IMG/VR virus record: IMGVR_UViG_3300010373_000078
Location: 1 to 41,941 of that record
Strand: one strand, 5' to 3'
DNA: 41,941 nt
From: a virus
The notes below the pieces were generated by a model. That model ran no database searches and was not told the origin of the DNA. It saw only the letters and a list, made by a program, of their open reading frames with translations. Made by a program: the position numbers and the translations under genes. The number at the start of each line of letters is the position of its first letter. Within the stretch, counting starts at the first letter, position 1. Below are positions 6,546-13,806 of the stretch, in pieces.

Positions 6546-8171
6546 TCAGTTCACGTCTTCCTTGCTGAATTTACGGGTTGATTTGCCGGGGATGATCGCA
6601 CCAACGACGACAATGCCTTCCTGCTTTTCTTCTTCGATTGTCTTTGGCGCTTCATAGTTACCGGAAGTGGAAGCAGAAATGTAATTACCATCCGCTTCTC
6701 GACGCAACGCTTCCAATTGCTTTGCCTTGCTTTTGGCAATCGGAACAATGTACTTCGCCGCTTCGATCAGTGTGCGATTGAAATCGTGTGCCATTTCACA
6801 GCACGCTTGGATTTCTGAACCGGTCCAGAGACGATCATCGGGTTTCTTCTGCTTGGGCAAATTAAATTTGCCCATGTGGATTCCCCAAATCACATCGCGC
6901 TCTTTACTGCTTGGCAAATCGAAAAAGAATTTGCCAAACTTGAACCGCCGTAACAGTTCCGGTGGAAGGTTGTCGATATTGTTGCAGGTCGCAATAAAGA
7001 AAGCACGTTCCTGCGAGACCGCTTCGACAACTTTAAGGGCAAGCCGGATATTCGCGTTACTTTCGCCAACGAGCGATCCTTTCATATCGCCCAAGTTCAT
7101 CTGAATAACAGGAATGCCGGCTTCATTCCCGACAGCTTTTGCAATTTCGGTTTTGCCGACGCCACCAGGACCCAATAGCAAGATGCCTTTGGCTTTCTTG
7201 TCCTGCATGAAGGTTAACTGCGCTTTGAGCATTTCTTGTGTAACACCGCTTAGGTCGGAACCCGATCCGGCCATATCCTTGTCGATTTCGTCTTGAAAGA
7301 CGAATGCTGCCGGACGGTTTGGGTTAGTATCCTTGATAACTTCATTCAAAAATGATTTGATGTTTTCCAAACCACCGATATCCGAAAATCTTTCTCCGCC
7401 GCGCCAAACCGCAAGACCTGGTGTTTGTTCGATTTGCTTGCGCTTGCGCTCATACATTGAATCAATATCGAGGCCGTTGCGCGTAATCGACATTGCCGTT
7501 ACTTGATCCGCCGGAAACGCCGACAAACCAGCAAGTGCATCGACGGCACGTTTCAGGACTTCCTCTGTCGGTTCATTGGCACCGGCATCTTTATGCATCT
7601 GTGTAACGATTGCCGCCAACTGGTCACGATTCGGAAGCGGTTCATCTAAAACCAGGACGTCATTAGCCAGTTCTGGTGGAAGTGTAATGTCGGGGCAGAG
7701 AAACACTACCGTTGCCCCGCGCTCCTTGACCGCATCACGTAAATTCCAGATCGCCTGAATGAATGTTGGGTCGGCCGTATTACCGCCGAGGAATCGCTGA
7801 GGATTAATCATATAAAGGACGCCAAACTTGGCAAGTCTGCGCCATGCCCGGATCAAAACTTCAGTCGGGTTGCAAAGGATGTTCGGTTCTTCTCCCTTAT
7901 TCCGGTCGATCCACGTCTGCACGTTCAACTCACCTGGCGACGGCTGAGTCTTATCGTTTACAATCTTTGGAAAAAGATTCAGTCCAACAGCACCGTTGAC
8001 GACATCCCATACGATTAACGGCGTCTCGTTTCGTTTGTTCTTTTTATCGATATCCAAAACAATCAGAGCCGTCTGTTTGATTGTGGATGATGGGTCTGGC
8101 GTTCGAATCACGATCAGCGGAGTACTAACCTTACGTGCCGCTGCGAATTGCTCGATAAATGATTTTGCCAT
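6546..8171 (-). CDS. Ycf46-like AAA+ ATPase with permuted Walker order (541 aa)
   Basis: The N-terminal 250 residues are a Ycf46-like region containing VVFLCPDITLPPEL (about 155). The AAA+ core starts at FSDIGGLENIKSFL (262). A Walker B-like AFVFQDEIDK (289-298) and the linked GSGSDLSGVTQEM come BEFORE Walker A GPGGVGKTEIAKA (334-346). After GSLVGESNANIRLALK (366-380) the chain goes straight to sensor-1 IATCNNIDNLPPELLRRFKF (393-412). In ordinary Ycf46 proteins the DEID element lies between the last two. All elements are present, so the core looks rearranged rather than broken. Probably an ATP-driven remodeller working with the downstream SWIM, DUF1257 and DUF2997 proteins. C-terminus basic. 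Confidence 0.85.
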   Translation of the reverse strand: MAKSFIEQFAAARKVSTPLIVIRTPDPSSTIKQTALIVLDIDKKNKRNETPLIVWDVVNGAVGLNLFPKIVNDKTQPSPGELNVQTWIDRNKGEEPNILCNPTEVLIRAWRRLAKFGVLYMINPQRFLGGNTADPTFIQAIWNLRDAVKERGATVVFLCPDITLPPELANDVLVLDEPLPNRDQLAAIVTQMHKDAGANEPTEEVLKRAVDALAGLSAFPADQVTAMSITRNGLDIDSMYERKRKQIEQTPGLAVWRGGERFSDIGGLENIKSFLNEVIKDTNPNRPAAFVFQDEIDKDMAGSGSDLSGVTQEMLKAQLTFMQDKKAKGILLLGPGGVGKTEIAKAVGNEAGIPVIQMNLGDMKGSLVGESNANIRLALKVVEAVSQERAFFIATCNNIDNLPPELLRRFKFGKFFFDLPSSKERDVIWGIHMGKFNLPKQKKPDDRLWTGSEIQACCEMAHDFNRTLIEAAKYIVPIAKSKAKQLEALRREADGNYISASTSGNYEAPKTIEEEKQEGIVVVGAIIPGKSTRKFSKEDVN

Positions 8172-8198
8172 TTCCAGCTTCTCCTTCGTTTTTGGATT

Positions 8199-8501
8199 TC
8201 AAACTGGTTTTATATGCGATGCATGTACGCGCCAAAGTTCTGGCTCGCTGCCAAACAACGGTTTTACGGAGACTGTTACTGTCGTTTGGTTGATTTTTGT
8301 TATCGTGCCTCCAATTTTTGCGCCGCGGCGGCCGGTAAAATACACATTTTGGCCGATAGAAAGTTTGGTGATTGCATGAGCGTTTTGTTCATTGCTCTTT
8401 AATAGAAATCTCTCATGGAGCAAACCACTCATTTCCTTCAAATCTTCTTTGGTGGCCGAAGCAATGAGTCGTTCAAATATGCTTCTGGTCTTGCCGTCCA
8501 C
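8199..8501 (-). CDS. Small protein with SH3/KOW-like C-terminus (100 aa)
   Basis: GTG start at 8501 with AGGAGG upstream. The N-terminal half is helical (FERLIASATKEDLKEM). The C-terminal half reads IGQNVYFTGRRGAKIGGTIT followed by KINQTTVTVS, the 'G-x-x-V-x-F-x-x-x-x-G-x-x-x-x-G-x-I-x-x-I-N' pattern of small beta-barrel (SH3/KOW-like) RNA- or DNA-associated domains. Common as a stand-alone phage protein; function unknown. A perfect 11-bp hairpin precedes its ribosome site. Confidence 0.75.
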   Translation of the reverse strand: MDGKTRSIFERLIASATKEDLKEMSGLLHERFLLKSNEQNAHAITKLSIGQNVYFTGRRGAKIGGTITKINQTTVTVSVKPLFGSEPELWRVHASHIKPV

Positions 8502-8520
8502 AATGCCTCCTTAAAAGTAT

Positions 8521-8556
8521 CGGCGGGTGAGAACCAGCCAGATTGCTCACCCGCCG
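8521..8556 (-). terminator. Perfect 11-bp hairpin in the leader, terminator-like
   Basis: Arms CGGCGGGTGAG (8521-8531) and CTCACCCGCCG (8546-8556) pair completely around a 14-base loop. On the minus strand it is followed by ATACTTTT and then at once by the AAGGAGG of the next gene. The U-run is short, so it may be a leaky terminator, an attenuator or an mRNA-stabilising stem. Confidence 0.55.
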
Positions 8557-8612
8557 TTGTCCTATTTGATTAAGCGTAATTTTCCGCAGGGAACTGTCTT
8601 CAAGTACGCCCT

Positions 8613-8627
8613 TTACCGGTGACCGGT
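8613..8627. promoter_or_regulatory. 15-bp palindrome, possible operator
   Basis: TACCGGT-G-ACCGGTA is a perfect inverted repeat about a single central base. It lies in the 145-base gap between two genes, upstream of the hairpin. No promoter hexamers were recognised next to it, so an operator role is a guess. Confidence 0.3.
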
Positions 8628-8646
8628 ACGATCCGGGCGCATAGGC

Positions 8647-9297
8647 TCAACCTCCTTTCTGTAAAACTTCCATATTAAACTGTTTCCAAAACTCCAATTG
8701 CGTTGTGGCAATCTGTTTTTCTTCGAGGCTCAACTTCATATCACGCAACACGCCCTCGAGTCTATTGATTTCATGCTGGCGCTGTTCGGTCGTCCATGCT
8801 GTCCAGCGAGCATAGCCACGAATAAATGCCAGCGCCTGTTCAACGAGTTTATCTGCTTCATGTGTCCCCAAAACGCCCGGTTCCTTTCCGTCCCAACCAA
8901 GCTGTCGCGCCTTGTTTAAGATGAAACGCTGGGTTGAAAAATCACCGTTTAAATCTTTAAGAGCTCCGTCCAACGTCATTGACCAGATCGGTGTCAAGAG
9001 CACCTTCGCTTTGTCGTAAACATTTTTGAGAATAGCTTTCTCGTTGTCGCCCTGTAGAGCGATTGCCCTGTTTCCGGTAAACCAATCAAGGTACGCTCGC
9101 GCTAAATCCCCGTCATTTGCGTAGTCACTTGGATTTGGTGCATTACGCAAAGCGTCTTCCAATGGATTTACGTTGTTAAATTTAATACCTTTCGCGCCAC
9201 ATTCTCCGCAAACTGGCTTCCAATCACGTACAAATGAATTCACGTTGTCTTCGTTTTCATGCCCATTGGGGCATGTCCATTTCATGACCTGTGACAT
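8647..9297 (-). CDS. Zinc-finger-bearing hypothetical protein (216 aa)
   Basis: Start at ATG 9297 (MSQVMKWTCPNGHENEDN) with AAAGGA seven bases upstream; the longer frame to 9351 overlaps the previous gene. Residues 9-35 hold CPNGH and CGECG, a likely zinc ribbon. The rest is helical, with a W-rich middle and a charged coiled-coil-like end (RQHEINRLEGVLRDMKLSLE). No family recognised. A zinc ribbon plus helical body suggests a structural or nucleic-acid-associated accessory protein. Confidence 0.7.
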   Translation of the reverse strand: MSQVMKWTCPNGHENEDNVNSFVRDWKPVCGECGAKGIKFNNVNPLEDALRNAPNPSDYANDGDLARAYLDWFTGNRAIALQGDNEKAILKNVYDKAKVLLTPIWSMTLDGALKDLNGDFSTQRFILNKARQLGWDGKEPGVLGTHEADKLVEQALAFIRGYARWTAWTTEQRQHEINRLEGVLRDMKLSLEEKQIATTQLEFWKQFNMEVLQKGG

Positions 9298-9331
9298 GTC
9301 TTTATCCTTTCGAAGCCTCCAATTGAAGGAT

Positions 9332-10003
9332 TTATCCCTTTGGTGCCGCAAGATAATTTTTCAAAGCAAGAATAAGTGACGCAACCTGCGCCTCAGAAAG
9401 ATAAGCGCAATGGTAATCGAACTCGCTACCGATTTGAAGCAACATTACACCGTCGCCCAATGATTCATCTGCCGCGCTCACGTTTATGCGTGTGGCTTCG
9501 GTCGTAGCGACCGAGGCAAAGAAGTCTTGTCGTGTTATTTTTGCATAGCCAATCTGTTTCGCAGCCAGTCTGGCCGCTCTATTAAACTGCGCCGTTGTAC
9601 ATTTCGAGAAGTCGAGACCGTTTAATGACATGCGTTCTTGAATGGTTTCGGCGGCAGAAATATCGACATTAAGCAATTCTGAAATTTGTTCCGTGGCGCG
9701 ATTCACGCTACCCTCCGCAAGCAATTTGTGGCACAAGTTACCGATCGTTGTCTCAAACCGCTGATGTTTGCAGCGATTGGCGCGTTGTGATTGACGTACA
9801 ATGTTTTTATTCTCCACTTCCTCGGCGCGCTCCAAATGACGAAGGATGCGGTTGGCACCATTCTTGGCAGTCATTGGTTGCGCACCGGATAGCTTCATCG
9901 CTAATTCAAATCCAGCATTTAAGCGACCATCAGAGATGGAGTTTCCGTCAAGATCCATCGAGTTAAAAGTATCCGCAAGAACTTTGTGATGAATATTAAA
10001 CAT
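9332..10003 (-). CDS. Hypothetical protein (223 aa)
   Basis: Not recognised. Mostly helical. The C-terminal 60 residues (SLGDGVMLLQIGSEFDYHCA, then YLSEAQVASLILALKNYL) look like a separate small domain. The N-terminal SMDLDGNSISDGRLNAGFEL has a pattern (DxDGNxIxxxxxxxGFxLA) that recurs in the 45-aa protein encoded just upstream (DIDGNNISAPLIFDGFDLA). The start abuts the upstream stop (TAA-ATG). The shared motif suggests that the two came from a common small domain. Confidence 0.7.
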   Translation of the reverse strand: MFNIHHKVLADTFNSMDLDGNSISDGRLNAGFELAMKLSGAQPMTAKNGANRILRHLERAEEVENKNIVRQSQRANRCKHQRFETTIGNLCHKLLAEGSVNRATEQISELLNVDISAAETIQERMSLNGLDFSKCTTAQFNRAARLAAKQIGYAKITRQDFFASVATTEATRINVSAADESLGDGVMLLQIGSEFDYHCAYLSEAQVASLILALKNYLAAPKG

Positions 10004-10141
10004 TTATTCCGCCTCCCTAATGTCTACTGCACCGAGAGGAATGTTATTGTCGTCGCACCAACGAACAGCAAGATCAAACCCATCAAAGATCAGTGGTGCG
10101 GAAATATTGTTTCCATCTATATCAAAGACGGCATAAAACAT
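10004..10141 (-). CDS. Small hypothetical protein (45 aa)
   Basis: A short frame filling the whole gap between the 223-aa and 165-aa genes: ATG one base after the upstream stop, TAA touching the next ATG. It reads MFYAVFDIDGNNISAPLIFD then GFDLAVRWCDDNNIPLGAVD. GGGAGG lies upstream. The DIDGN...GFDLA segment matches the N-terminal region of the next protein. Function unknown. Confidence 0.75.
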   Translation of the reverse strand: MFYAVFDIDGNNISAPLIFDGFDLAVRWCDDNNIPLGAVDIREAE

Positions 10142-10142
10142 A

Positions 10143-10640
10143 TTAATCACGCGCCCTCCCTTCTAAAATCTTTACCGGATTGCTGTCCGGTCGAGCATGA
10201 CCGCGCATCACGCGAACCCATGCTGCATTGATTTCTTGGCGGTGACGCCAGGGAGATTGAAGGAAACCGGTCGCCACGGATAGCATGACCTGTTTGCGAT
10301 TGCCGAGTACTCCATATCGCCGGCGCCATTCTTCGATTTGCGAGTCGCCAAGGATGCCTACCACATTCGCTGCTTTTGCTAAATGCTCTGCGAGTCGAAT
10401 ACCAGCATAAATCGCCAGCCGTGTCGCTGCATCCATCTCAGCACGCGGCAACATATCACGGAATTGCGCAGGTGTAGCATCCTGCTGTTCGAAGGACCAA
10501 TGGTCATCGCGCTTAGGAATAAAGACGGGAACATGATCGGTTTGCCGACTATAAATCGAGCGTGATTTCGAAGACCGCGGAGATGCGGTACCGCGCGCAC
10601 GGCGTGTTTCCCATGCTTTCAAGGCAGCGGCAGATGACAT
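10143..10640 (-). CDS. Hypothetical protein with AAALKAWETRR motif (165 aa)
   Basis: The N-terminus MSSAAALKAWETRRARG is a short basic motif found at the start of many phage proteins and echoed in the 359-aa protein at 1590-2669. A Ser/Arg-rich linker follows, then a helical domain (about 65-165) containing RLAIYAGIRLAEHLAKAANV and RRRYGVLGNRKQVM. No catalytic motif recognised. Three bases separate it from the HNH gene upstream. Confidence 0.65.
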   Translation of the reverse strand: MSSAAALKAWETRRARGTASPRSSKSRSIYSRQTDHVPVFIPKRDDHWSFEQQDATPAQFRDMLPRAEMDAATRLAIYAGIRLAEHLAKAANVVGILGDSQIEEWRRRYGVLGNRKQVMLSVATGFLQSPWRHRQEINAAWVRVMRGHARPDSNPVKILEGRARD

Positions 10641-10642
10641 CG

Positions 10643-10969
10643 TTAGGCTACTCGCTTTCTGGCGGACCCGCGATGCCTGCCATCCATTTCCGCCCGGAAT
10701 TTTGCGAAGACCAGTTTTGCGTGGTGTGACTTGTGGCAGGTTTCATGAGCCAACGTGCGGTTCACCGGACGATTGTCCGAGTGATTGTTGTTTTTGTGAT
10801 GGATGGTGATATCCACCGGAATCGGCGGACAGGTTGCGTTACCAAAATCAACCTTTGCGTCGTAGAGCAAAGGCTTACCACAGAAAAAGCACTTTTCACT
10901 CTCAAGGAAATGCCAAAGCAGCTCTCTACTCTTGCCCAGTTCACGGCGAATTGCTTTCGACATCGCCAT
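10643..10969 (-). CDS. HNH endonuclease (108 aa)
   Basis: Contains CFFCGKPL (residues 27-34) and ITIHHKNNNHSDNRPVNRTL with AHETCHKSHH (about 54-83): the paired-cysteine zinc knuckle and the H-H...N...H of an HNH nuclease core. A stand-alone HNH may be a homing, packaging-associated or DNA-processing enzyme. The terminase genes are not in this window, so a packaging role is not supported by position. It is the first gene after the promoter at 11030-11058. Confidence 0.85.
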   Translation of the reverse strand: MAMSKAIRRELGKSRELLWHFLESEKCFFCGKPLLYDAKVDFGNATCPPIPVDITIHHKNNNHSDNRPVNRTLAHETCHKSHHAKLVFAKFRAEMDGRHRGSARKRVA

Positions 10970-10992
10970 ATCGAACCATCTCCTCTCTAAAC

Positions 10993-11087
10993 GGTCTAAG
11001 TAACTGCTTACTTTTTTACGGTCTTACGTATTATAAACTTACTGTTTAACTTTTTCAAGGTCTAAGTAAGGCGAAGGTAAGGCGAAG
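10993..11087. repeat. Direct repeats bracketing the HNH promoter
   Basis: GGTCTAAGTAA occurs at 10993-11003 and 11059-11069, 66 bases apart and on either side of the -35/-10 elements. Next to it GTAAGGCGAAG is repeated perfectly in tandem (11066-11076, 11077-11087). TAAGGCGAAGG also occurs at 23834-23844, in the other main regulatory gap. Exact, spaced, intergenic repeats around a promoter look like operator sites. Confidence 0.55.
11030..11058 (-). promoter_or_regulatory. Sigma-70-type promoter upstream of the HNH gene
   Basis: On the minus strand TTGAAA (11053-11058), 17 bases, TATAAT (11030-11035). The -10 is consensus and the -35 has one mismatch. Predicted start near 11023, leader about 50 bases to ATG 10969. 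The gap 10970-11152 otherwise holds only the direct repeats. Confidence 0.75.
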
Positions 11088-11152
11088 TTCTGTATTGAAA
11101 CTACGTATGTAATGGAATAACTTGTCTAGTTACGTCTAATTGCGGACAACCG

Positions 11153-11860
11153 TCAGGAAGGAACACCCTCTAATATTTTAGTTTGTGCCGTGAGAGCCGC
11201 TTCCTTTTCTTTCTTCCAGAATTCTACGATTGCAGGAACTGCCTCGGGACGGGTAAAGCCGGGGTGCGGCCAAAACTCTACTTCGGTATTCATTACCAAG
11301 ATGCGGAAGTCGTTCGCAAAAAGTTCGGAAATTGAAGCATGCCAGGTTCCGGGACCATAATACTTTGGAGGATTGAATCCGCGAAGCTTGCAGTAATCGC
11401 CATATACTGTTTTCTCTGCTTCTTCGTTTCCATCCTTTTCTTTGCGGACGGATTTTGCGATGTATTGTTTAACTACATGTCCATATTCATGAGCAACTAA
11501 ATAGCGGGTCATTGCCGGATGTGGCGGGATTCGTTTCCCTTGCAAGACGATATAGGGCATCCATGGATATTCCCGGTCTTTCGATTCAACTTTATAGTTA
11601 TATTCGAATCCAGTGTGACCATTCGTGCGAGACTCATTTTCTCTATGCAACACACAGATGGTTACGTCTCTATCGATTGGAAATGTAGCAACACATCGGT
11701 CAGATTCTACCCGGACAACGTCCAGGTTATGTGCATAGCACGGAGTGGGATCAACAACTTCGCTATGTCCGTAGCTTCCTACTGGCAATCTGAAATAGGG
11801 TTTACCGTCGAACGGCCAAATCAAATCTTCGGAGCAATGTTCGGTTATCTTAATCTTCAT
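11153..11860 (-). CDS. Zinc metallopeptidase-like protein (235 aa)
   Basis: Residues 120-131 read YLVAHEYGHVVK: an HExxH zinc site (H124, E125, H128), with a possible third ligand in ISELFANDF (E179). This is the zincin pattern. No signal peptide, so it acts in the host cytoplasm. The N-terminal 100 residues are beta-rich and polar. The start is next to the stop of the ParB-like gene. Target unknown; phage zincins may process virion proteins or cleave host regulators, but nothing here decides. Confidence 0.75.
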   Translation of the reverse strand: MKIKITEHCSEDLIWPFDGKPYFRLPVGSYGHSEVVDPTPCYAHNLDVVRVESDRCVATFPIDRDVTICVLHRENESRTNGHTGFEYNYKVESKDREYPWMPYIVLQGKRIPPHPAMTRYLVAHEYGHVVKQYIAKSVRKEKDGNEEAEKTVYGDYCKLRGFNPPKYYGPGTWHASISELFANDFRILVMNTEVEFWPHPGFTRPEAVPAIVEFWKKEKEAALTAQTKILEGVPS

Positions 11861-12447
11861 TATTCATTTCTCGCGGATTGTACTGATATTTCTGCTTCAG
11901 ATTCGAGGGCGGCAACGTGTTCCTGCACCTGGTCGAAACGATTAAATGGAATTCCAATAAGGATCCAGATTTTTTTTGGTGGCGGCATTGTATCAATCGT
12001 ATCCATTCGTTTGTCGCTAGTAGGATCGGCTAACAGTTCCGCGAGCTCGTCTGGATTCCAGAACTCCGTTAGATCAAGTTCAGAATCTTTAAGAGATTCA
12101 ACATCCCAGGTTAGATCAACCTCGTTTGTCCTATTGTCGGCTATCGCCAGTCTCTTTGCGCGCTTGTCATTTGCATTTAAATCTGTGCGCTTTACGGCAA
12201 CAAGCTCATCACCCTGTGTTTCGACAACAATAACTTTTTTATATCCCTGCGATTTTGCTGCATCGAGAGTCTTGTTTCCGCCGAGCGCCACCTGATTCTG
12301 ATCAACAACAATCGATCTGCCGGCACCAAGCTCTCGAATCGACTTTTCGAGCATGGTTCGGCCGCGCTTATTACCCTTATTGGTATTCTTCTGGTCAGGC
12401 TTTATGTCACCGATCGGAATAACGGTCACTTTTGGCGTGTCGCTCAT
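11860..12447 (-). CDS. ParB-N-like (ParB/sulfiredoxin fold) protein (195 aa)
   Basis: The N-terminal domain contains VIPIGDIKPDQKNTNKGNKR, then RSIVVDQNQVALGGNKTLDA with AKSQGYKKVIVV. This is the ParB-type pattern 'I-x-x-I-x-P...G-G-x-x-x-x-x-A-A-x-x-x-G'. A second conserved stretch is RAKRLAIADNRTNEVDLTWD. In phages such domains bind nucleotides or DNA and often accompany methylases. Here no methylase follows; a separate HTH protein is encoded two bases upstream, so DNA reading may be done in trans. Confidence 0.8.
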   Translation of the reverse strand: MSDTPKVTVIPIGDIKPDQKNTNKGNKRGRTMLEKSIRELGAGRSIVVDQNQVALGGNKTLDAAKSQGYKKVIVVETQGDELVAVKRTDLNANDKRAKRLAIADNRTNEVDLTWDVESLKDSELDLTEFWNPDELAELLADPTSDKRMDTIDTMPPPKKIWILIGIPFNRFDQVQEHVAALESEAEISVQSARNE

Positions 12448-12449
12448 TT

Positions 12450-12704
12450 TTACCTCGGCGCTCGATCAATACTTGAATCTTCTTCTCGCCGTTGTTTTGC
12501 TGTAGCGGTTCGGTAATCTTCACGGACGCATCGAATCGTTTTTGCGGATACACCAAATCGTTTGGCTACAACCGCGGTAGAAAGACCATCAACAAGAAGA
12601 AGTTTGATAATTTTTTCTCGGTCAATAGCGTCTAACCGAAAATTGGGGAGTTTGCGCCAGTCTTTATTCCAAGATTCCTTCTCTTGGACCGTTGCTTTAG
12701 TCAT
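12450..12704 (-). CDS. Helix-turn-helix DNA-binding protein (84 aa)
   Basis: Residues 31-62 read KIIKLLLVDGLSTAVVAKRF then GVSAKTIRCVRED: a resolvase/sigma-like HTH ('L-x-x-G-x-S-x-x-x-V-A-x-x-F-G-V-S-x-x-T-I'). It is the first gene of the ParB-like/zincin group. No ribosome site is visible upstream of ATG 12704, and a possible promoter lies so close that the mRNA may have almost no leader. Probably a local regulator or the DNA-binding partner of the ParB-like protein. Confidence 0.75.
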   Translation of the reverse strand: MTKATVQEKESWNKDWRKLPNFRLDAIDREKIIKLLLVDGLSTAVVAKRFGVSAKTIRCVREDYRTATAKQRREEDSSIDRAPR

Positions 12705-12712
12705 GTCATAAA

Positions 12713-12741
12713 AAGGTATGGGGAAGTTTTTGAATTGTCAA
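12713..12741 (-). promoter_or_regulatory. Possible promoter for the HTH/ParB group
   Basis: A consensus TTGACA (12736-12741) stands 17 bases from TACCTT (12713-12718), a poor -10. Transcription would start almost at the ATG. The exact -35 and the 151-base gap support it; the weak -10 argues for activation or against the call. Confidence 0.35.
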
Positions 12742-12762
12742 CAGATAACTATTTCTGCCTTA

Positions 12763-12775
12763 AAGGTTTAACCTT
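12763..12775. promoter_or_regulatory. 13-bp palindrome, possible operator
   Basis: AAGGTT-T-AACCTT is a perfect inverted repeat, 21 bases upstream of the possible -35 of the HTH gene. The position suits binding by the HTH protein itself. The remainder of the gap (12776-12855) shows nothing else. Confidence 0.35.
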
Positions 12776-12855
12776 GCGCTCATAATGGCTCGGTTTTGTT
12801 ATAAATATTCTGCCGGTGAGACCAAACTGTTCGGAGATATTTCAAGGTGGGTATT

Positions 12856-13188
12856 TTATTCGTTACTTATAGAAACCAATATATCCCCGTGACAGGATTG
12901 ATGTGGAAAACACCAACATCCCAATACTTTACCGCGGAGCTCTTTCTTGGCGTCGGCTCTAAATTTTCCCTGTTCTGGGCGCATAATCCACTCACGATAT
13001 TTCTCAATTACTTGTTCTCGCGTGCCATCTGTTCCAATCTTAAATTGATTACCCCACTTCGAGGGACGACCGATATAGATATCAAACTTCTCTTGCTTGC
13101 AATGAACAACCCGCGGAGCGCCAATGCGGCGCAATTCCGCTTTCTGTAAGAGGCGTTTCTCACGTTCATCCACAAATAGGGTTGTCAT
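12856..13188 (-). CDS. DUF4326 protein (110 aa)
   Basis: Clear family signature: RVVHCKQEKFDIYIGRPSKW, GNQF, then GKVLGCWCFPHQSCHGDILV. DUF4326 is a small phage and bacterial family of unknown function whose conserved Cys and His residues suggest metal binding. The ATG overlaps the upstream stop (ATGA). It is the last gene of the block that begins with RecT. Confidence 0.85.
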   Translation of the reverse strand: MTTLFVDEREKRLLQKAELRRIGAPRVVHCKQEKFDIYIGRPSKWGNQFKIGTDGTREQVIEKYREWIMRPEQGKFRADAKKELRGKVLGCWCFPHQSCHGDILVSISNE

Positions 13189-13373
13189 GTCGATTTCCTG
13201 TGAGCATGTTCTTTTGCCGCTTGAGCTAATCGCTCAGGATCGAAATCGAATCCAATGTGACCACTACAGACGTTTGTGTGGCAAACATCACAGATGACCT
13301 CAATCCATACGCGACCAGTAACCATACCGGCTCCGTCACTTTGACACCATAGGCGTAGGTTCGTATTAATCAT
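13185..13373 (-). CDS. Small cysteine-rich protein (62 aa)
   Basis: Start at ATG 13373, inside the end of the cupin gene, with GAGGAG just upstream. It contains VICDVCHTNVCSGHIGFDF: C-x-x-C...C-x-x-H, a likely zinc site. Function unknown. An in-frame ATG at 13451 exists but overlaps the cupin gene heavily. Confidence 0.65.
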   Translation of the reverse strand: MINTNLRLWCQSDGAGMVTGRVWIEVICDVCHTNVCSGHIGFDFDPERLAQAAKEHAHRKST

Positions 13374-13806
13374 CGCCCTCCTCCCAGATAATATCTTCCT
13401 CGCAGATGCCGAGGCGATAATTAAATTTGCGCCACCAGCAAAACTTCCCATCCGGCCAGAAACCCCAATGTCGCCGGCGCGGCCCTTTTAGGATTAAGTT
13501 CCAGCTTGGCTTTTTCAGATCACGGATAATAACGCGATGGCGCCACTCTGCGGGCCGGAGCAGGATCGAGCCTGGCTTATGTTGGAGGATGCCAACATCG
13601 GTTTGTTCATCATAGCCACCTTTTAGGATTATGCTAACAAAATCCCATGGGTGACAATGAAGGGCCAAATCATAATCGCTGCGGCAGAATTTATGTAGAT
13701 AGACTCCACCGATTGGCGTAGAGAAAATAATATACCGGATAAGTAAGGGATCGCTATCGGGACCGACAATGCGCTTATGCAGGAATTTGAATCGACCGAT
13801 TTTCAT
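13366..13806 (-). CDS. Cupin-like protein (146 aa)
   Basis: Start at ATG 13806 (MKIGRFKFLHKRI). The core reads YLHKFCRSDYDLALHCHPWD then FVSIILKGGYDE, and later KPGSILLRPAEWRHRVII. The H-C-H-P-W...G-G-Y-x-E and second-motif R-H are the two halves of a cupin barrel with likely metal-binding His residues. The tail is Trp-rich (HWGFWPDGKFCWWRKF). Substrate unknown; similar proteins are annotated only as phage cupins. Confidence 0.75.
   Translation of the reverse strand: MKIGRFKFLHKRIVGPDSDPLLIRYIIFSTPIGGVYLHKFCRSDYDLALHCHPWDFVSIILKGGYDEQTDVGILQHKPGSILLRPAEWRHRVIIRDLKKPSWNLILKGPRRRHWGFWPDGKFCWWRKFNYRLGICEEDIIWEEGDD

Noticed and set aside
11519-12295. Long plus-strand frame (258 aa)
   Set aside because: Antisense to the zincin and ParB-like genes, which carry clear motifs; the plus translation is low-complexity Ser/Phe-rich.
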